A stretch of DNA of 64,000 nucleotides from Loripinus fragilis (GCA_964019695.1 OZ026522.1:58862811-58926810); one strand, 5' to 3'; counted from the stretch's first letter, positions 21,794 to 32,571 are shown. The notes: generated by a model from the letters alone, not told the origin. Made by a program: numbers and translations.

Positions 21794-22822
21794 AAAGGAC
21801 CTCGGACAGTCTTAATGAAGGATTGCCTATAAAATGACCAGAGAAAAGTTTCAAAGAAAATGATATTTTTTCTATGAAAAAGATAGTAGGTTCAACACTC
21901 GACTTATCCACAAAAGCCGTTTTCTCATTGGACAAGTACCAATTGAAAAATATGGGTTGAAAACTCTGTTTTTGCTATTCAACATATAGAAAATAGAAAA
22001 AGTTTTACTGGTGCTCCCCCCCCCCCGTGACCAAACTATTCCTTTTGCATACAGTTGTACACATCATATAAAAACGGCATGATTGGTCACGGGGGGAACG
22101 CTGTCAAAATGCTCAAAACACTTTATTATAAAAAACATATTAGAAACTTATTTTGTAAAAGCCTGTAGGTAAAAATCAATTTGCAATGGCATGTATCAGG
22201 GCTTTAGTTAAGAGTGCTTATAAAGTAATTACTTGTCCCATTTCTCAACCAAAACATATATTGTGGGTACTCAAAAGAACCGTGTCAATGAGACGGTTCT
22301 TTTAAGCACCAAATTATAGCCTAAGTCTGATGTATAAGAAAATAATAACGAAAAACTGTGTTTATCTAGACTTTGATTTATACAGTATGCAGATATGATA
22401 CACCTCAGTGCACTTCAAACTGGTTGACCTTGAAACATTACAGGCAATAGTCAAAAGTTATTGACAGCACACTTCTTTAGATGAAACAATGAAATCATCT
22501 CAACCCGAATTTTATGCAAACACATCACTTTCGTCTCAAGTTTTATGCCGCAAACATTATATTTACATGTATTTAGGGGAATACTCGACGAAACTTTGAC
22601 TTTCTGTGAAATAAAACTTGGTCACAAAAAATACCCCCGCCCCCTAAACCCTAGAGTCCTGACATAATTATGCAATATTTTCAGAATATTTTTATTTTGC
22701 TAGATGCACTAAATGTAAGGGTTTGATTTGAGCACAAAACTATGGTTGTCAGTCATGCATTATTCTAGCCTCATGCTGTCAAAATTGGGGCAGATTGAAT
22801 AGGAAACTGTCCGAGGTCCTTT
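21794..22822. mobile_element. TIR element, 1029 bp, non-autonomous
   Basis: Perfect 17-bp terminal inverted repeats, AAAGGACCTCGGACAGT and its complement at 22806-22822. An inner inverted pair, CCCCCCCGTGACCAA near 22020 and TTGGTCACGGGGGG near 22083, forms a stem. No transposase or clear target duplication. The first eight bases match the ends of the 52336-55780 element. Confidence 0.7.
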
Positions 22823-23014
22823 GTATCTGCGATATCAGGGGATTTTGGAGAACATGCTTTTTCAAGAAAATATATTATTTGTCCTTTGACATTGATATTG
22901 TGGTCAAGGACACACGAAACGCTGCTCAGTACCCTTTACATCATTTGACATGTGCACCTGCAAATATTGAAGCTGCTCTTTCCATCGGTTTAAGAGAAGA
23001 TACAGTTAGAAGAC

Positions 23015-23575
23015 ATAAGCGCACAGTATGTAAACTGAAATAAACATCCTGTACCTGTTCGTCCTAGCTCTCGCCTTATACATTATGAATTACAGCACTC
23101 GTGCGTAACCAGTTGTCGGAAATCGTGATGTGAGAATTGTTGGTACAGCTGTTATTGCGAGAGCCCACCTATTAAAATTCATTTTTTCTATAGATCTTAG
23201 TAACTGTTACAGTTACAACCATGTAATCATGTAAACATAATTTTTGCCAATTCCGATAAAACCATGCAAACTGCCATTTAAGCTCGTTTTTCGACACAGA
23301 ACGGCTCTGTTTGTGAGCAAGTGCAAAGGAGCAAACCGTTAAAATCATGAAATAAAACGGAATGAAATAGATAAAATGGCTTTTCTTACCTTGTTCGAAT
23401 GTGTATTGTCTGTATCGCTTACAATATAAATCGAAACGTGTACATGTACCTAAATACACGCATTTTTCCGACTACTGGTTACACACGAGTGCTGTTTTTC
23501 ATGTTTATAAGGCGTGAGCTAGGAGGAACGCGTACAGGATGTTTATTTCAGTTTACATACTGTGAAGCGGGTATA
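23015..23575. repeat. Inverted repeat, about 95-bp arms
   Basis: CAGTATGTAAACTGAAATAA, ACATCCTGTAC and CACTCGTG..TAACCAGT at 23015-23115 recur inverted at 23478-23570, with a 360-bp spacer. 22823-23014 is open on the plus strand as part of an 82-codon frame that starts inside the TIR element; I do not call it a gene. Confidence 0.65.
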
Positions 23576-23668
23576 ATTATGTGACGAAGTGACAGCAATG
23601 CTAAAATATATACATGAGGCACGTGTGGTTGTTATAAGTTTTGGGCTTTAATCCCCTTCTACATATCT

Positions 23669-23794
23669 CACATCATACTTGGGCCTTGTCACATCATACT
23701 TGGGCCTTGTCACATCATACTTGGGCCTTGTCACATCATACTTTGGCCTTGCCACATCATACTTGGGCCTTGTCACATCATACTTGGGCCTTGT
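23669..23794. repeat. 21-bp minisatellite, six units
   Basis: Unit CACATCATACTTGGGCCTTGT, almost perfect. Because 21 is a multiple of three, both strands stay open across it: plus HHTWALS repeats, minus RPKYDVT repeats. No sign that either is translated. Confidence 0.9.
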
Positions 23795-24837
23795 CGCCAG
23801 AAAATCTGACTTTGTTGTATGTGAATAACAAAGGGCGCAGACAAGTATGCGCATCCACTAATCTTGCTAAATTCAAATCTAAAAGTTTCTACCTTGTATA
23901 GTATCTGCTAATGGACAGGCTAGTTCGAGCATGACCTAGTCGGACGCCATCCAGACAGGTTTTCTTGCGATGCGGCCCATATTCAGCCCCCATCAGTGAT
24001 CTTTACTAAATTGTACTTCTTTAACCTTATCAAAGTAAGAAAGAGGGCAAAGATCAGGAATCGATACAATCAAGCACCACACCTGACCCAGTATACCAAT
24101 GGGATAGTGACTACTTCACAAATAGACATTACAGACGAGAGCCAAGACGTCAGCCCTTTCCCAGCAGGTGATCTAAAGGCATATAATAAACAAGACAGAA
24201 AAAAAAACAGAAATGATCCAACAAAGAAGAACCGCCTTATAACGGTCAGTAAAAATATTTTACCCTGGGGGGGGGGGGGGGGGCTTTAACCGGTTTCATG
24301 GTGCGCCAACCTCACCCTTAGTTCAGACGAGGATCAAGACACACAGACGTTGGGTTTGCATGAAAGATCCCTAACTATTCAATGCATCATCTGCTAGAAC
24401 AAATAAATCAAGATATAAAAAGGAGATAAAGCAGAGATAAGGACTCAACGATAAATAGAACTGGATACCGGAGCAAAAGAAATCCTACTGGTAAACGCCA
24501 GTGGGCCTGACAACATCCAACGCATCAGGCCCCTACCATCTCATCAATATATAAGTCTTTATGTCGACACCGTCATAGAGTCTGAAGTCCGACCCGTCAG
24601 CGTTCATTTAAAGAGGGAAGCGAAGTTGCCAAACTTGATTGGGTTGACCACCGAGCATGCAGTCCGTTGCAATACATTAATGTTATAGCCAATCTTATTA
24701 TAATGGGAAATTATTTCAATGAACTGCGTTGAAAAATTATTAGAGCCAACAATCTTCTTCAATTTATATACCAAGTCACCATAGAATTTAGGTTCCGATA
24801 GTCCCTGGCGCAACTGAGATTTAAATAAAATTTTGAA

Positions 24838-24945
24838 TTTGGATTAATGTATAAATGTGTATTTGTTATCACATTGTTGTTGTGACATGTATTGTTGATC
24901 TTTTATACCGAAATAAATAAATAAATAAATCAATCAATCAAGATA
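24838..24945 (+). mobile_element. Short retroposon tail inserted in R1
   Basis: About 100 bp ending in (AATA)n/(AATC)n interrupts the RT coding sequence between KLL.QG and the FYGDLVYK block. It looks like a 5'-truncated LINE or SINE 3' end. Confidence 0.45.
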
Positions 24946-25369
24946 TCAAATCACAGTATCGTCTATAAAATTTAGAAAAGGTTTTGCGAAGTTTATGATA
25001 TCGATGGCATTGTTTAAGAAGTTTCTGAGTTAACAATATATTGCGAGTGTTGAAGTCAGCAACATAGCTAGATGCTCTAGCAAAACGTATGAGTTTAGAG
25101 ATAAAGACTCCATAGGATGTAGAACGAGGAACATTACCATCTAAAATGGGGAATTGACAATTTCAAAACCAAAGTCGTCACGTTTATCATATATTTTGGT
25201 AGATAATTTTTTTTAGAAATTGACAAATGCAAGTCTAAAAACGCGGCTTCGGTATCAGAGGTTTTACCTTTATTAAGTTGGAGCTCTGAATGCTATATTT
25301 GACTTATCATATTGTCAAATAAACATTATTAATGTTTTAAATATCCTGAAGATTACTGGATATAGTGTT

Positions 25370-25664
25370 AAGGGTGAGGTTGGCGCCGTGAAACCGGTTT
25401 AAGCCCTCCAGTAAAATATTTTACTGACCGTTTCTAGGCGGTACTTCTTTTGTGGATCATTTATGTTTTTTTCTGTCTTGTAATTGTTAAGCCTTTGTGC
25501 AAGTCTGTTTATTTGTACCTTGTGGTCACCTACTGGGAAAGGGCTGGCCTCTTGGCTCTAGTTTGTGGTGTATCATTGTATGTTTGTCACTTCCCATTGG
25601 TATCCTGGCTCAGGTGCGGTACTTGATTGTATCGATTCCTGATCTTTGCACTTTTACTTACTTT
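25370..25664 (+). mobile_element. R1 retroelement 3' end, copy i
   Basis: From GGGTGAGGTTGGCGCCGTG to CTTTTACTTACTT. Removing it rejoins the host RT reading DAF to NTIS. Both junctions carry TTAA, so a 4-bp duplication or microhomology cannot be told apart. Confidence 0.8.
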
Positions 25665-25870
25665 TAAACGCATCCATAATATCATCAGTCACAGACATCA
25701 TAAAGTCCCTCTCATAACAAAACAGGTATAACTTAGCATCCAGGGGAGCACAATTAGTGCCCATAGGAATCTATACAACTTAGTGTCAAATCAAATATAT
25801 TGTCCAACAAAAAAGTCAGCGCATCACATACATTTTGACAAGACCATGCATGATATTTTTTTTACTGTTT

Positions 25871-26485
25871 TCCTTAGTAAAAATGCATTTCTCTCGTTAA
25901 ATGCAAGGTAAGGAGAGTCTTCTCTATTGAAGGCTCTTTCAAAAAAGGTCAATAAGTTTTTTTTTAAAGCTGCATACTCTGTAACTATGAACATTTTTCG
26001 AAAAATTTTCTTTTCTTTTTAAATCATTTGTAAAAGCTGAACTAAGTTATGTTTTCACAATAAATCTGTTCACTAGAGCGGAAAACTGCACGGAAAAGTG
26101 AATTATCCTATAAAACAGGTGTGTTTTACTCGTGTCGATAATTATTTGCGTCCCTCCAATAATTATAGACGGTTAATTTTAATATAAATGCTGTTGTTTC
26201 GATACTGATAATTTGTTAAGATTTACGAAACTGGTAAAATGTATACCTGAATTTTAGTTTTTTACTGTGTTCTTGAAAAATAAAAACATTAGTTCTAAAA
26301 TTAAAAGATCAAAAGTTACAGACTATGCAGCTTTAATTAAATTATGAGGTAAAGTAGTGTAACGAGTATAAAAATCATAAGTAGACAAAGTGGTCGCATT
26401 GAAATCTCTAGCTTTAGGATTTGTCTAAAATTTCACCTATATTTTTGATAGACCAAAATAGATTTTTACCGGATCACTTACACAT
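25871..26485. other. Unassigned AT-rich stretch
   Basis: No gene, tandem or inverted repeat recognised. Confidence 0.4.
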
Positions 26486-26489
26486 ATAT

Positions 26490-26660
26490 ACAGTAAAACC
26501 TGTCTTAAGCGGTCACAAAAAACAAAGGTCTTAATGGCGAATGGTAGCTTAATGAAGGTCGAAAGTATTGCAGAATGCTCCCCTTGGAGCATTCTGCAAT
26601 ACTCTCGACCTTCATTAAGCGATAATTGGTCTTGAAAACCAAGTTTTGATCTTTTTGAGA
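26490..26660. repeat. Dispersed repeat with a perfect hairpin
   Basis: Positions 26547-26620 form a stem with 35-bp arms (GCTTAATGAAGGTCGAAAGT...GAATGCTCC). Flanks AAACCTGT.TTAAGCGG and GCGATAATTGGTCTTGAAAA match 21080-21200, which lacks the long stem. Confidence 0.75.
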
Positions 26661-26907
26661 GTGTCCTTTATAGACAGGTCTTACTGTATATAATCTATTT
26701 TGATCCTGTGTAGCTCGAAAGCAATGATGTTTGAGAAATTATATTTCCGCACTTCTGATATATATCTAATTTAACTTGTATCCTTGGATCCATCAGGCTT
26801 TCACTTGCGAACGAAATAGACGCCATCCATTGAAAAAGAACCAATATACGACGTGTACTGCATCAGTCGTCGTCAATATCAGCGCTTCCTGAACATTCTT
26901 TTTGGGG

Positions 26908-26992
26908 ATGTCTCAGTGGCGCAGTTGGTAGCGTCGGTGTCGGGTGTAGTGCTAGGCGGTCTTGCCGAGGTCGTGGGTTCGAATCTCGCTAG
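26908..26992 (+). repeat. tRNA-derived SINE head or tRNA pseudogene
   Basis: A box TGGCGCAGTTG and perfect B box GTTCGAATC sit about 55 bp apart. A 7-bp acceptor stem could form with six pairs (TGTCTCA against the segment ending GAGGCA). The middle is too long for an ordinary anticodon arm without a variable loop, and an AT-rich tail with a duplicated 'gttgattcactatattcc' follows. I favour a SINE over a functional tRNA. Confidence 0.5.
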
Positions 26993-27539
26993 AGGCAAAA
27001 TATTTACAGCATCTATCGGCTCAGTTGATTCACTATATTCCCGTTGATTCACTATATTCCTCCGTATATATATATATATCACAGTACTTGATAGCATGTT
27101 TTAACAACTTTAAGACATGAGGTTAACAATTAAGATAGTTCTGTTGTCGTAAAAGAACTAGATTAAGCAACTGATCAAATCTGCAGAAAAGGATAAAGGG
27201 CTGCATCAATATTATCTCTACGAATGTGCAAGGCATGCATTTGTTTAAAAAATCTAAAAACATTTCATTATCATGGCATTACGATCACACAAAGGTTGTG
27301 TATTTGATGGACAAAGTTCACATGTTCATTTCGTGCCATCATTTTGTGCCATACGCGCATTCACTCGCCTCAGAATGCACGAAACTGTGTTAAAACGGAC
27401 TGTATATGTCAATTAGCACTTAATGTTTGTCTTATATATATATATGGGTTTTTATGAAGTAAATCTTCTGTGGCTCTTCCTATTGTGGCATTTTCTGAAC
27501 ATACACAATATGTTTTTTTTCTAAAACGATTAAGTTCAA

Positions 27540-28060
27540 ATAAATGCGTTCAAAAAACAGTACTGAAGCAAACAATAATCTGATGCACAACACCTGACCA
27601 GTGCCGGATCATCTGTAAAGTTTCAAAATAATTGACATATAATAGTAACAGGAGATCCCAACACAAGGTACCGTACTATGTATTCACTTTGAAGTTAACT
27701 TTGTATTAACTTATGAAAAAAGGGAAAAACATAATCTGAGGATTTTTCATCAAATGAAATGCAATTATTCAGACCTGCACTGGAGCATCGTTAAAATATC
27801 AAGAGAATCGCCATACACCTATAGGAGAGGCTATGCACGCAAGGTACTCATTATTTATTCACTTGGATAGTAGTCTACGCCAGAAAATTACCAAGTACAA
27901 CTTGTTTTAAAAAGTAAAACACTAATTTGAGGATTTAGCCAAACCACATGGCATTGCACATCTTCAGACCAACACCAAAATATTTATAAAGTTCTTAAAT
28001 TTCATACACCTGTTGAATGTGTTGCGAATACAAACTACCCACTATCTATTCACTTTGCCT
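27540..28060. repeat. Degenerate tandem repeat (about 190 bp, three units)
   Basis: Repeated cues are (T/G)A(A/T)AGTTTC-like blocks, CATACACCT, and ACTA(T/C).TATTCACTT at about 27690, 27865 and 28045. No coding potential. 27060-27539 and 28061-28395 show nothing else. Confidence 0.4.
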
Positions 28061-28395
28061 GGTCCCAGATTGTCTTGTATTTTAGAAATCCTTTTCCTTG
28101 TGTCAACACAGTAAATTAGATTGATATGTTTATTTCCCTCTGATGATACATTGTACATGTTAGGAAGCCTCCATTCGAGCTAATTATGTTTGGGTTTCTA
28201 CATCAAACTCCAGGGCGAAATGTAGCTAGTAAAACATTTTAAACTCCATCCACTGAAAATGGTTTTATTAAAAGAACTTTCATGTTGGTACATAGAATCA
28301 TAGAAGAAAGAACGTACTAGTCAGGTCCTCTAGTGTAGGATCAGATATATCATATTTCCATAAGCAAACAGAGATACCCTGATCAGCAAACAGAG

Positions 28396-28443
28396 CAGAC
28401 CCTGATCAGGCAGCTCTTACAAGAGCTGCCTGATCTGGGTCTG
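28396..28443. repeat. Perfect hairpin
   Basis: Arms CCTGATCAGGCAGCTCTT and AAGAGCTGCCTGATC with a 2-base loop, extended outward by CAGACC/GGGTCTG. Confidence 0.8.
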
Positions 28444-28629
28444 TCATGTTCGCAATAGCGTTAAAAGACGTCTATTTGAGGAAAAGTGTTAAGTCCAGTT
28501 GCATTGACTACTTTCAGTTCTAAGGCTATTATTTCGTAATTTGTCCATAGTTTGCTTTTGCTATATATTATATACAAAGTAATGAAATACAGGAAAATAT
28601 GTATTAAATATAATGCATATTTTAAAAAA

Positions 28630-28930
28630 GCTGTATTTCACAGCCGTGAAAATATAAAAAAGCTGTATTTTCACTGCAGTGAAAATATAAGTTGTATTTC
28701 ACGGGTGAAATTGGATGTCCTCTGCTTTCTCCATTGACTTTCTTGAGCCCACTTCAGAATTTCAAACGCCTGTAACTTTCTTATTAGTGGACAAAAATAC
28801 AAAGTGTGGGTATTCATTTTCTTAGTTAGATCACAAGGAATATTTTGGTAATAAATGTGTCGGGATTTGCTGAAATTTTCACTTTCACTACTCCTGCTTT
28901 TTGCCGACATTGAACGTTAAGTAACGTCAT
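28630..28930 (-). repeat. Hairpin-associated repeat with an open frame
   Basis: Short CAGTGAAAATA inverted repeats precede a 79-codon minus-strand frame (28910-28671, starting MSAKSRSSESENFSKS). It lies within a MITE-like setting with GTAACGTCATCAC and GACGTCAT motifs. I do not accept it as a host gene. Confidence 0.35.
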
Positions 28931-29021
28931 CACTAAAATGACGTAATGTGCGAACGTGGATGACGTCATTTAGTGCAAAAAAATCTGTCACGCTTAAAAA
29001 CTGTATATAATAAAAAGAAAA

Positions 29022-29165
29022 TTCATTTTTTTGGAATGAATATGCCATTTATTTCATCTCGTGAAGCGAGAAAATGTATATTTCATTCGTGGCTTCGCCA
29101 CTCATGAAATATGCATTTTTCGCTTCACTCGATGAAATAAATGGCATATTCATTCCAAAAAATTG
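29022..29165. repeat. Hairpin MITE
   Basis: About 144-bp palindrome: arms TTTTTTGGAATGAATATGCC and GGCATATTCATTCCAAAAAA, with inner GCGAGA/TTCGCTTCACTCG segments and apex GTGGCTTCGCCAC. Flanked by ATATCCTCTATATAT, as in R7. Confidence 0.8.
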
Positions 29166-29330
29166 AATATCCTCTATATATTTGTGAGTGGGTTTGCTAT
29201 ATTGGTATTCCTATTGTGGGATATGGTTCCTAGTGCCCTTGTTAGTTTTGCAATCATATTGTTGAGAACGAGGGTGCTGGTTATGTTACTTTTATAGTGT
29301 TGTCATTTTGCTGGCTGTGATCTCTATATG

Positions 29331-30170
29331 AGCCATCATCAGTCATGACATGTGATTTCCGAAAATTGGGGATTTTTACATTAGAAGACTCAGTCGAGCA
29401 TATACAGTCTCCTTTTAAGCTTAGAAACTTTAAATGATGTTCGGTCAATAGCTTAACAGTCATAGAATATTCTAGCGACTAGCAAGTGCTCTGATCAGAC
29501 AGCACGTATGCGCATGCTTATCTGATGCTTTACTGGTCGCACATACACTGACGCCCACGTATTTGTACTGCGAATTCGCATTTCGTGCGCATTTTCAATG
29601 CGTTGTGCGCACGTACAATTTAAAGTGCGTTGAAAACGCGAATCAACTCGTATCAACGCAAGGCAAGATCATGAATATTCATATGAGATGGTAAGCGTTA
29701 GTGCGTTGACCAATCAAATTGCCTATTTAGAAAAATCGATATTGAAATGTGTTGACTCTGTTATAGGTAAATCTAATCTATAAGTTGAAATTTGCTATGT
29801 CATCTTGTGTAAAGCAATATAATTTCTTACCTTAATGTTTTATTTTTCTATTTAATCCGTTTAAACGTCTTTTATCCTTCCTCTAATGAATGACTACGCA
29901 GCAATGCATTACAATGCGGATCTGCGTTTCTATGCAGTGATAAACGTTGATTCGCGTTGATAATCAGCTGTATCGATCGGTGGACAGGTAAATGCGTTTC
30001 ACTGCAGTTAAATGCATTACCAATGACGAGCGGCGATTGGCTATTTGGAATTCGCGTTGAAAATACAGTGTGTATTACCTGCGTTTTCAATGCGTTTTCA
30101 ACGCGAATTCGAGAAGTACAAAAACGTGGGCGGTAGGGTACCACAATGATGGAAATCTCACGCGGCAGCT
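29331..30170 (-). mobile_element. R3 MITE, copy 1 (interrupted)
   Basis: Same TIR-bounded element as 32337-32571 and 38117-38351, including GACATGTGATTTCC at one end and GGAAATCTCACGCGGCAGCT at the other. It is enlarged from about 235 to 840 bp by the element at 29546-30138. Confidence 0.75.
29546..30138. mobile_element. TA-flanked TIR element nested in R3
   Basis: Ends CACTGACGCCCACGTATTTG and (reverse complement of the right end) CCCTACCGCCCACGTTTTTG. TA lies on both sides (29544-29545, 30139-30140), and the intact R3 copies have a single site there. TA duplication is the hallmark of Tc1/mariner-type transposition. The 593 bp contain many GCGTTTTCAACGCG-like palindromes and no transposase. 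Confidence 0.75.
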
Positions 30171-30337
30171 CATATCTTCTTTAATGTGTCATGTATATAT
30201 CTGTGAGTGTGGTCTTTCCTAAGTCATACTTACTTGCTTTTATATGATATTTTATGAAGTTTAGGTAACCAATTTTATGTAGGACAAAGCTTAAATCACA
30301 TTGTATACACATATCAAAATTATAAAATTGTATCTTT

Positions 30338-31477
30338 TTATGACTTTGATATCCGTAGGATGTTATATAAATCTTTTCTGAATTCATTGCCAAATGAACA
30401 ATAGAGAATGAAATTCACGCCGCTGTTCAGATAAAAAAGAAGATTGAAAAATCTATATAGAGTGGTTTGATTTAAGAACATCACCTCGTTTTCGAATGAT
30501 GTAGCTTTCATTACCTCTGCTATAGCTATCGGTCCTGTAGAGACAATGTGTACAACACCCAGTATCAGGATTCGCAATGTTAGTGAAGTCATTCTGGATT
30601 GTCGAATGTTACCTCGGCTTGGTGACTCTTTGTTGAAAGTTCGTACTCGTTGCACTAGTTTAACTATTATAAGTGAATTGCTTAATGTGATGATTAAACA
30701 TGGTACAGCAAAACTAAGAACCAATACCAGAATGATTGGTACAAGCACGTTTCGTTTTCCGTAAATAGAATCAGCTTTCATGAGGCACAGATGTATTTCG
30801 ATATCCTCCAAATCATTCTGCGTGTATTCAGCGTTATCCATCGAATTATCTTGCATATTATCTTGGGTATTATTGACAAAATAGTCATCGAGTATATCTG
30901 TAAACTCTGAAATATATAAAGTATTGTTCCATATATACGTATCGTTGGCACCTGGAATGTTTCCTAAACCAGTCATGTTAAGCTGGCTTATAATATCTGA
31001 TAGGCTGGGGATGGAAGAAGAGTCTAAGTTGATGGAAATGATTTCTGCATCAATAAGAAATGGTAAGTCTACAATAAAAAAGATAATTAGAATTATTACT
31101 AAATATGGGATTGCAGTTTTATTCCTCCATGTCTGTGAACGTAATGGAAGCCAAATGCTAATTGCACGCGCCACTGATACACCGACAACTGTCCATGATG
31201 ATACATGAGGTCCATAATATAGCACGAAGGTGAGTAACTTGCACATAAACTGATTAAGATTTCTGAGAATTGTAGTCGTCAGAAGATACAAGCACAATTC
31301 GAGGGCTGGTAACACCAACGTAACAGTGTCTGATATCGCTAATGTTATTAGATATGATGAACAGAAGAGCTTCCGGCATCTTTTCCCCAGTAACAGTACA
31401 ACTAAAGCTAGAATATTTCCAAATATACCAAGAAATATGATCACCGCTAAAATAGTTCCAAGTTCAAAGTGATTCAT
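30338..31477 (-). CDS. Class A (rhodopsin-like) G-protein coupled receptor
   Basis: Intact 379-residue, single-exon receptor. Helices: TM1 about 9-31 (GN at 20-21), TM2 42-64 (LAISD 46-50), TM3 78-103, TM4 122-144, TM5 245-272, TM6 301-323 and TM7 339-362. Cys79 at the top of TM3 and Cys231 in extracellular loop 2 would form the canonical disulfide. Loop 2 is long (about 145-240), acidic, with sequons at 167, 178, 184 and 202; another is at 336. The usual D/ERY is ARA (103-105), and NPxxY is replaced by NSGVNFILY. The N-terminus is only about 8 residues, suggesting a peptide or small-molecule ligand rather than a large hormone. Start chosen at the first ATG (A at -3), shared with the paralogue. 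Ligand unknown. A broken paralogue lies at 36852-38047, and R3 MITEs flank both. Confidence 0.85.
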   Translation of the reverse strand: MNHFELGTILAVIIFLGIFGNILALVVLLLGKRCRKLFCSSYLITLAISDTVTLVLPALELCLYLLTTTILRNLNQFMCKLLTFVLYYGPHVSSWTVVGVSVARAISIWLPLRSQTWRNKTAIPYLVIILIIFFIVDLPFLIDAEIISINLDSSSIPSLSDIISQLNMTGLGNIPGANDTYIWNNTLYISEFTDILDDYFVNNTQDNMQDNSMDNAEYTQNDLEDIEIHLCLMKADSIYGKRNVLVPIILVLVLSFAVPCLIITLSNSLIIVKLVQRVRTFNKESPSRGNIRQSRMTSLTLRILILGVVHIVSTGPIAIAEVMKATSFENEVMFLNQTTLYRFFNLLFYLNSGVNFILYCSFGNEFRKDLYNILRISKS

Positions 31478-31554
31478 TATTGTGGTTTCAGATTCTTCAC
31501 TATTCTATCATTTGATTTTCATGTTGCGTCTGTCAGTTAAATAACACCATTTAT

Positions 31555-32250
31555 TATAATCGGTAAACCACTAGTGGTTTACAGATTTTCAGGAAACGTT
31601 GTGACGTCCATAACAACGTTGCGTACATAATGACAAAGTATTACAATTTAACTTTTTACGCAAGAAATAAGATTTCAAAGTAATTGTCATGCCATATGAT
31701 AAATATAATCTTACATTCGTGCTCTTGTGTAATTGAATTTATTAAACTGGTTGCGAAAAAGAGATGAGATGCTCGACAAGCCTCGCATTTTAACAATATA
31801 CCCGACTCATTTAATCAGTTCGAAAAACACGAGTCTCTATATACATATTCACACCGCCTTGTGGAATACTACAAAAACGAATGTTTTTGTCACATCGACC
31901 ATGTCGACTGTTAATTGCATTCTTAAACAAATTACTTCACTATATAGAGAATATTACATGATTGCTCATACTTTATTGAACTTGTTAAACGAATTGCTTG
32001 CCGAGCATTTTATCTCTTTTTCTTTGAGATTAATAAATTTAATAATACACGAGCACAAATGTTAGATTTTATTTATCACATGTCACTCAAATCACATTTT
32101 TGGAATGAATGCGGTCACGATTTTGCCACCTTTTACGCAACGTTATAATGAACGCCTTTACGTTACGCTACTAACATATTTACCACTAGTGGTTTATCTA
32201 TCTTATTGCATGGCGTTTTATCCCTCCCTGACGCGACGTCATGTGATAGC
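31555..32250. repeat. R7 palindromic copy
   Basis: An inverted half (31555-31830) and a direct half (31940-32250) face each other. Each has CCACTAGTGGTTTA at its outer end and an apex of the GCTTGCCGAGC type. The inner edges carry TCTCTATATAC and CTATATAGAGAATAT. It begins about 80 bp 5' of the GPCR start codon. Confidence 0.65.
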
Positions 32251-32336
32251 TAAAACTATGGTCCTGATGAATAAAACTTGCTGACGGTATGATAACAGTA
32301 CTGTCGTTTCCTTTGATACGTGTGTATTGACATTTC

Positions 32337-32571
32337 AGCCGCGACATGTGATTTCCAACAATGTGGCATTTTGACAAGTGTAGACTCAGACGAGCCTTTG
32401 CAGCCCCCTTTTACGCCTAGAAACTCCAAATGGTCTTCTGTCAGTAGCATAACACCCATATAATAATCAAGAGACAAGCAAAGGCTCTGATCTGACTGCG
32501 CGCATGCGCAGGCTGATCTGAGGCTTTGCTCGTCGCACATTCCACATTGTTGGAAATCTCATGTCGCGGCT
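32337..32571 (-). mobile_element. R3 MITE, copy 2 (complete, 235 bp)
   Basis: Terminal inverted repeat of about 30 bp, starting AGCCGCGACATGTGATTTCC and ending with the complement of AGCCGCGACATGAGATTTCC. The middle has the stem GATCTGACTGCGCGCATGCG. It keeps a minus-strand frame (LVKMPHCWKSH) also seen in the other copies. 32572-32941 has nothing else recognised. Confidence 0.8.

Larger units (their letters stand above)
24031..25870 (-). mobile_element. R1 retroelement, longest copy, with nested insertions
   Basis: Read on the minus strand: RT palm (25870-25666), R1 copy i inserted in the opposite direction (25664-25370), RT palm to C-terminus (25320-24559, TAA at 24559-24561), then a 528-bp 3' UTR to the tail at 24031. 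This copy ties the short R1 repeats to a reverse transcriptase. A short A-rich-tailed insert lies at 24838-24945, and a 16-base G run at 24268-24283. Confidence 0.75.
24559..25870 (-). pseudogene. Reverse transcriptase (R1), palm to C-terminus
   Basis: The palm segment reads CDALTFLLDNIFD then, after a 1-nt shift, IPMGTNCAPLDAKLYLFCYE and RDFMMSVTDD. After the inserted R1 copy i, the protein resumes at the catalytic box, where the expected RYLDD is altered (SNLQDI then a stop), followed by NINNVYL. A thumb-like segment and EPKFYGDLVYKLKKIVGS follow, to the end near SDSMTV. 'PMG' and a 'Y.DD'-position motif support an RT. Clade is uncertain: the architecture resembles Penelope-like enzymes, but no GIY-YIG domain follows before the stop. 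At least five lesions and the lost catalytic box show it is dead. Confidence 0.65.

Noticed and set aside
23669..23794. CRISPR-like array
   Set aside because: Units are directly adjacent without unique spacers, and the genome is eukaryotic; it is a minisatellite.
26908..26992. Functional tRNA gene
   Set aside because: Both promoter boxes are present, but the body does not fold cleanly with a standard anticodon arm and SINE-like sequence follows.
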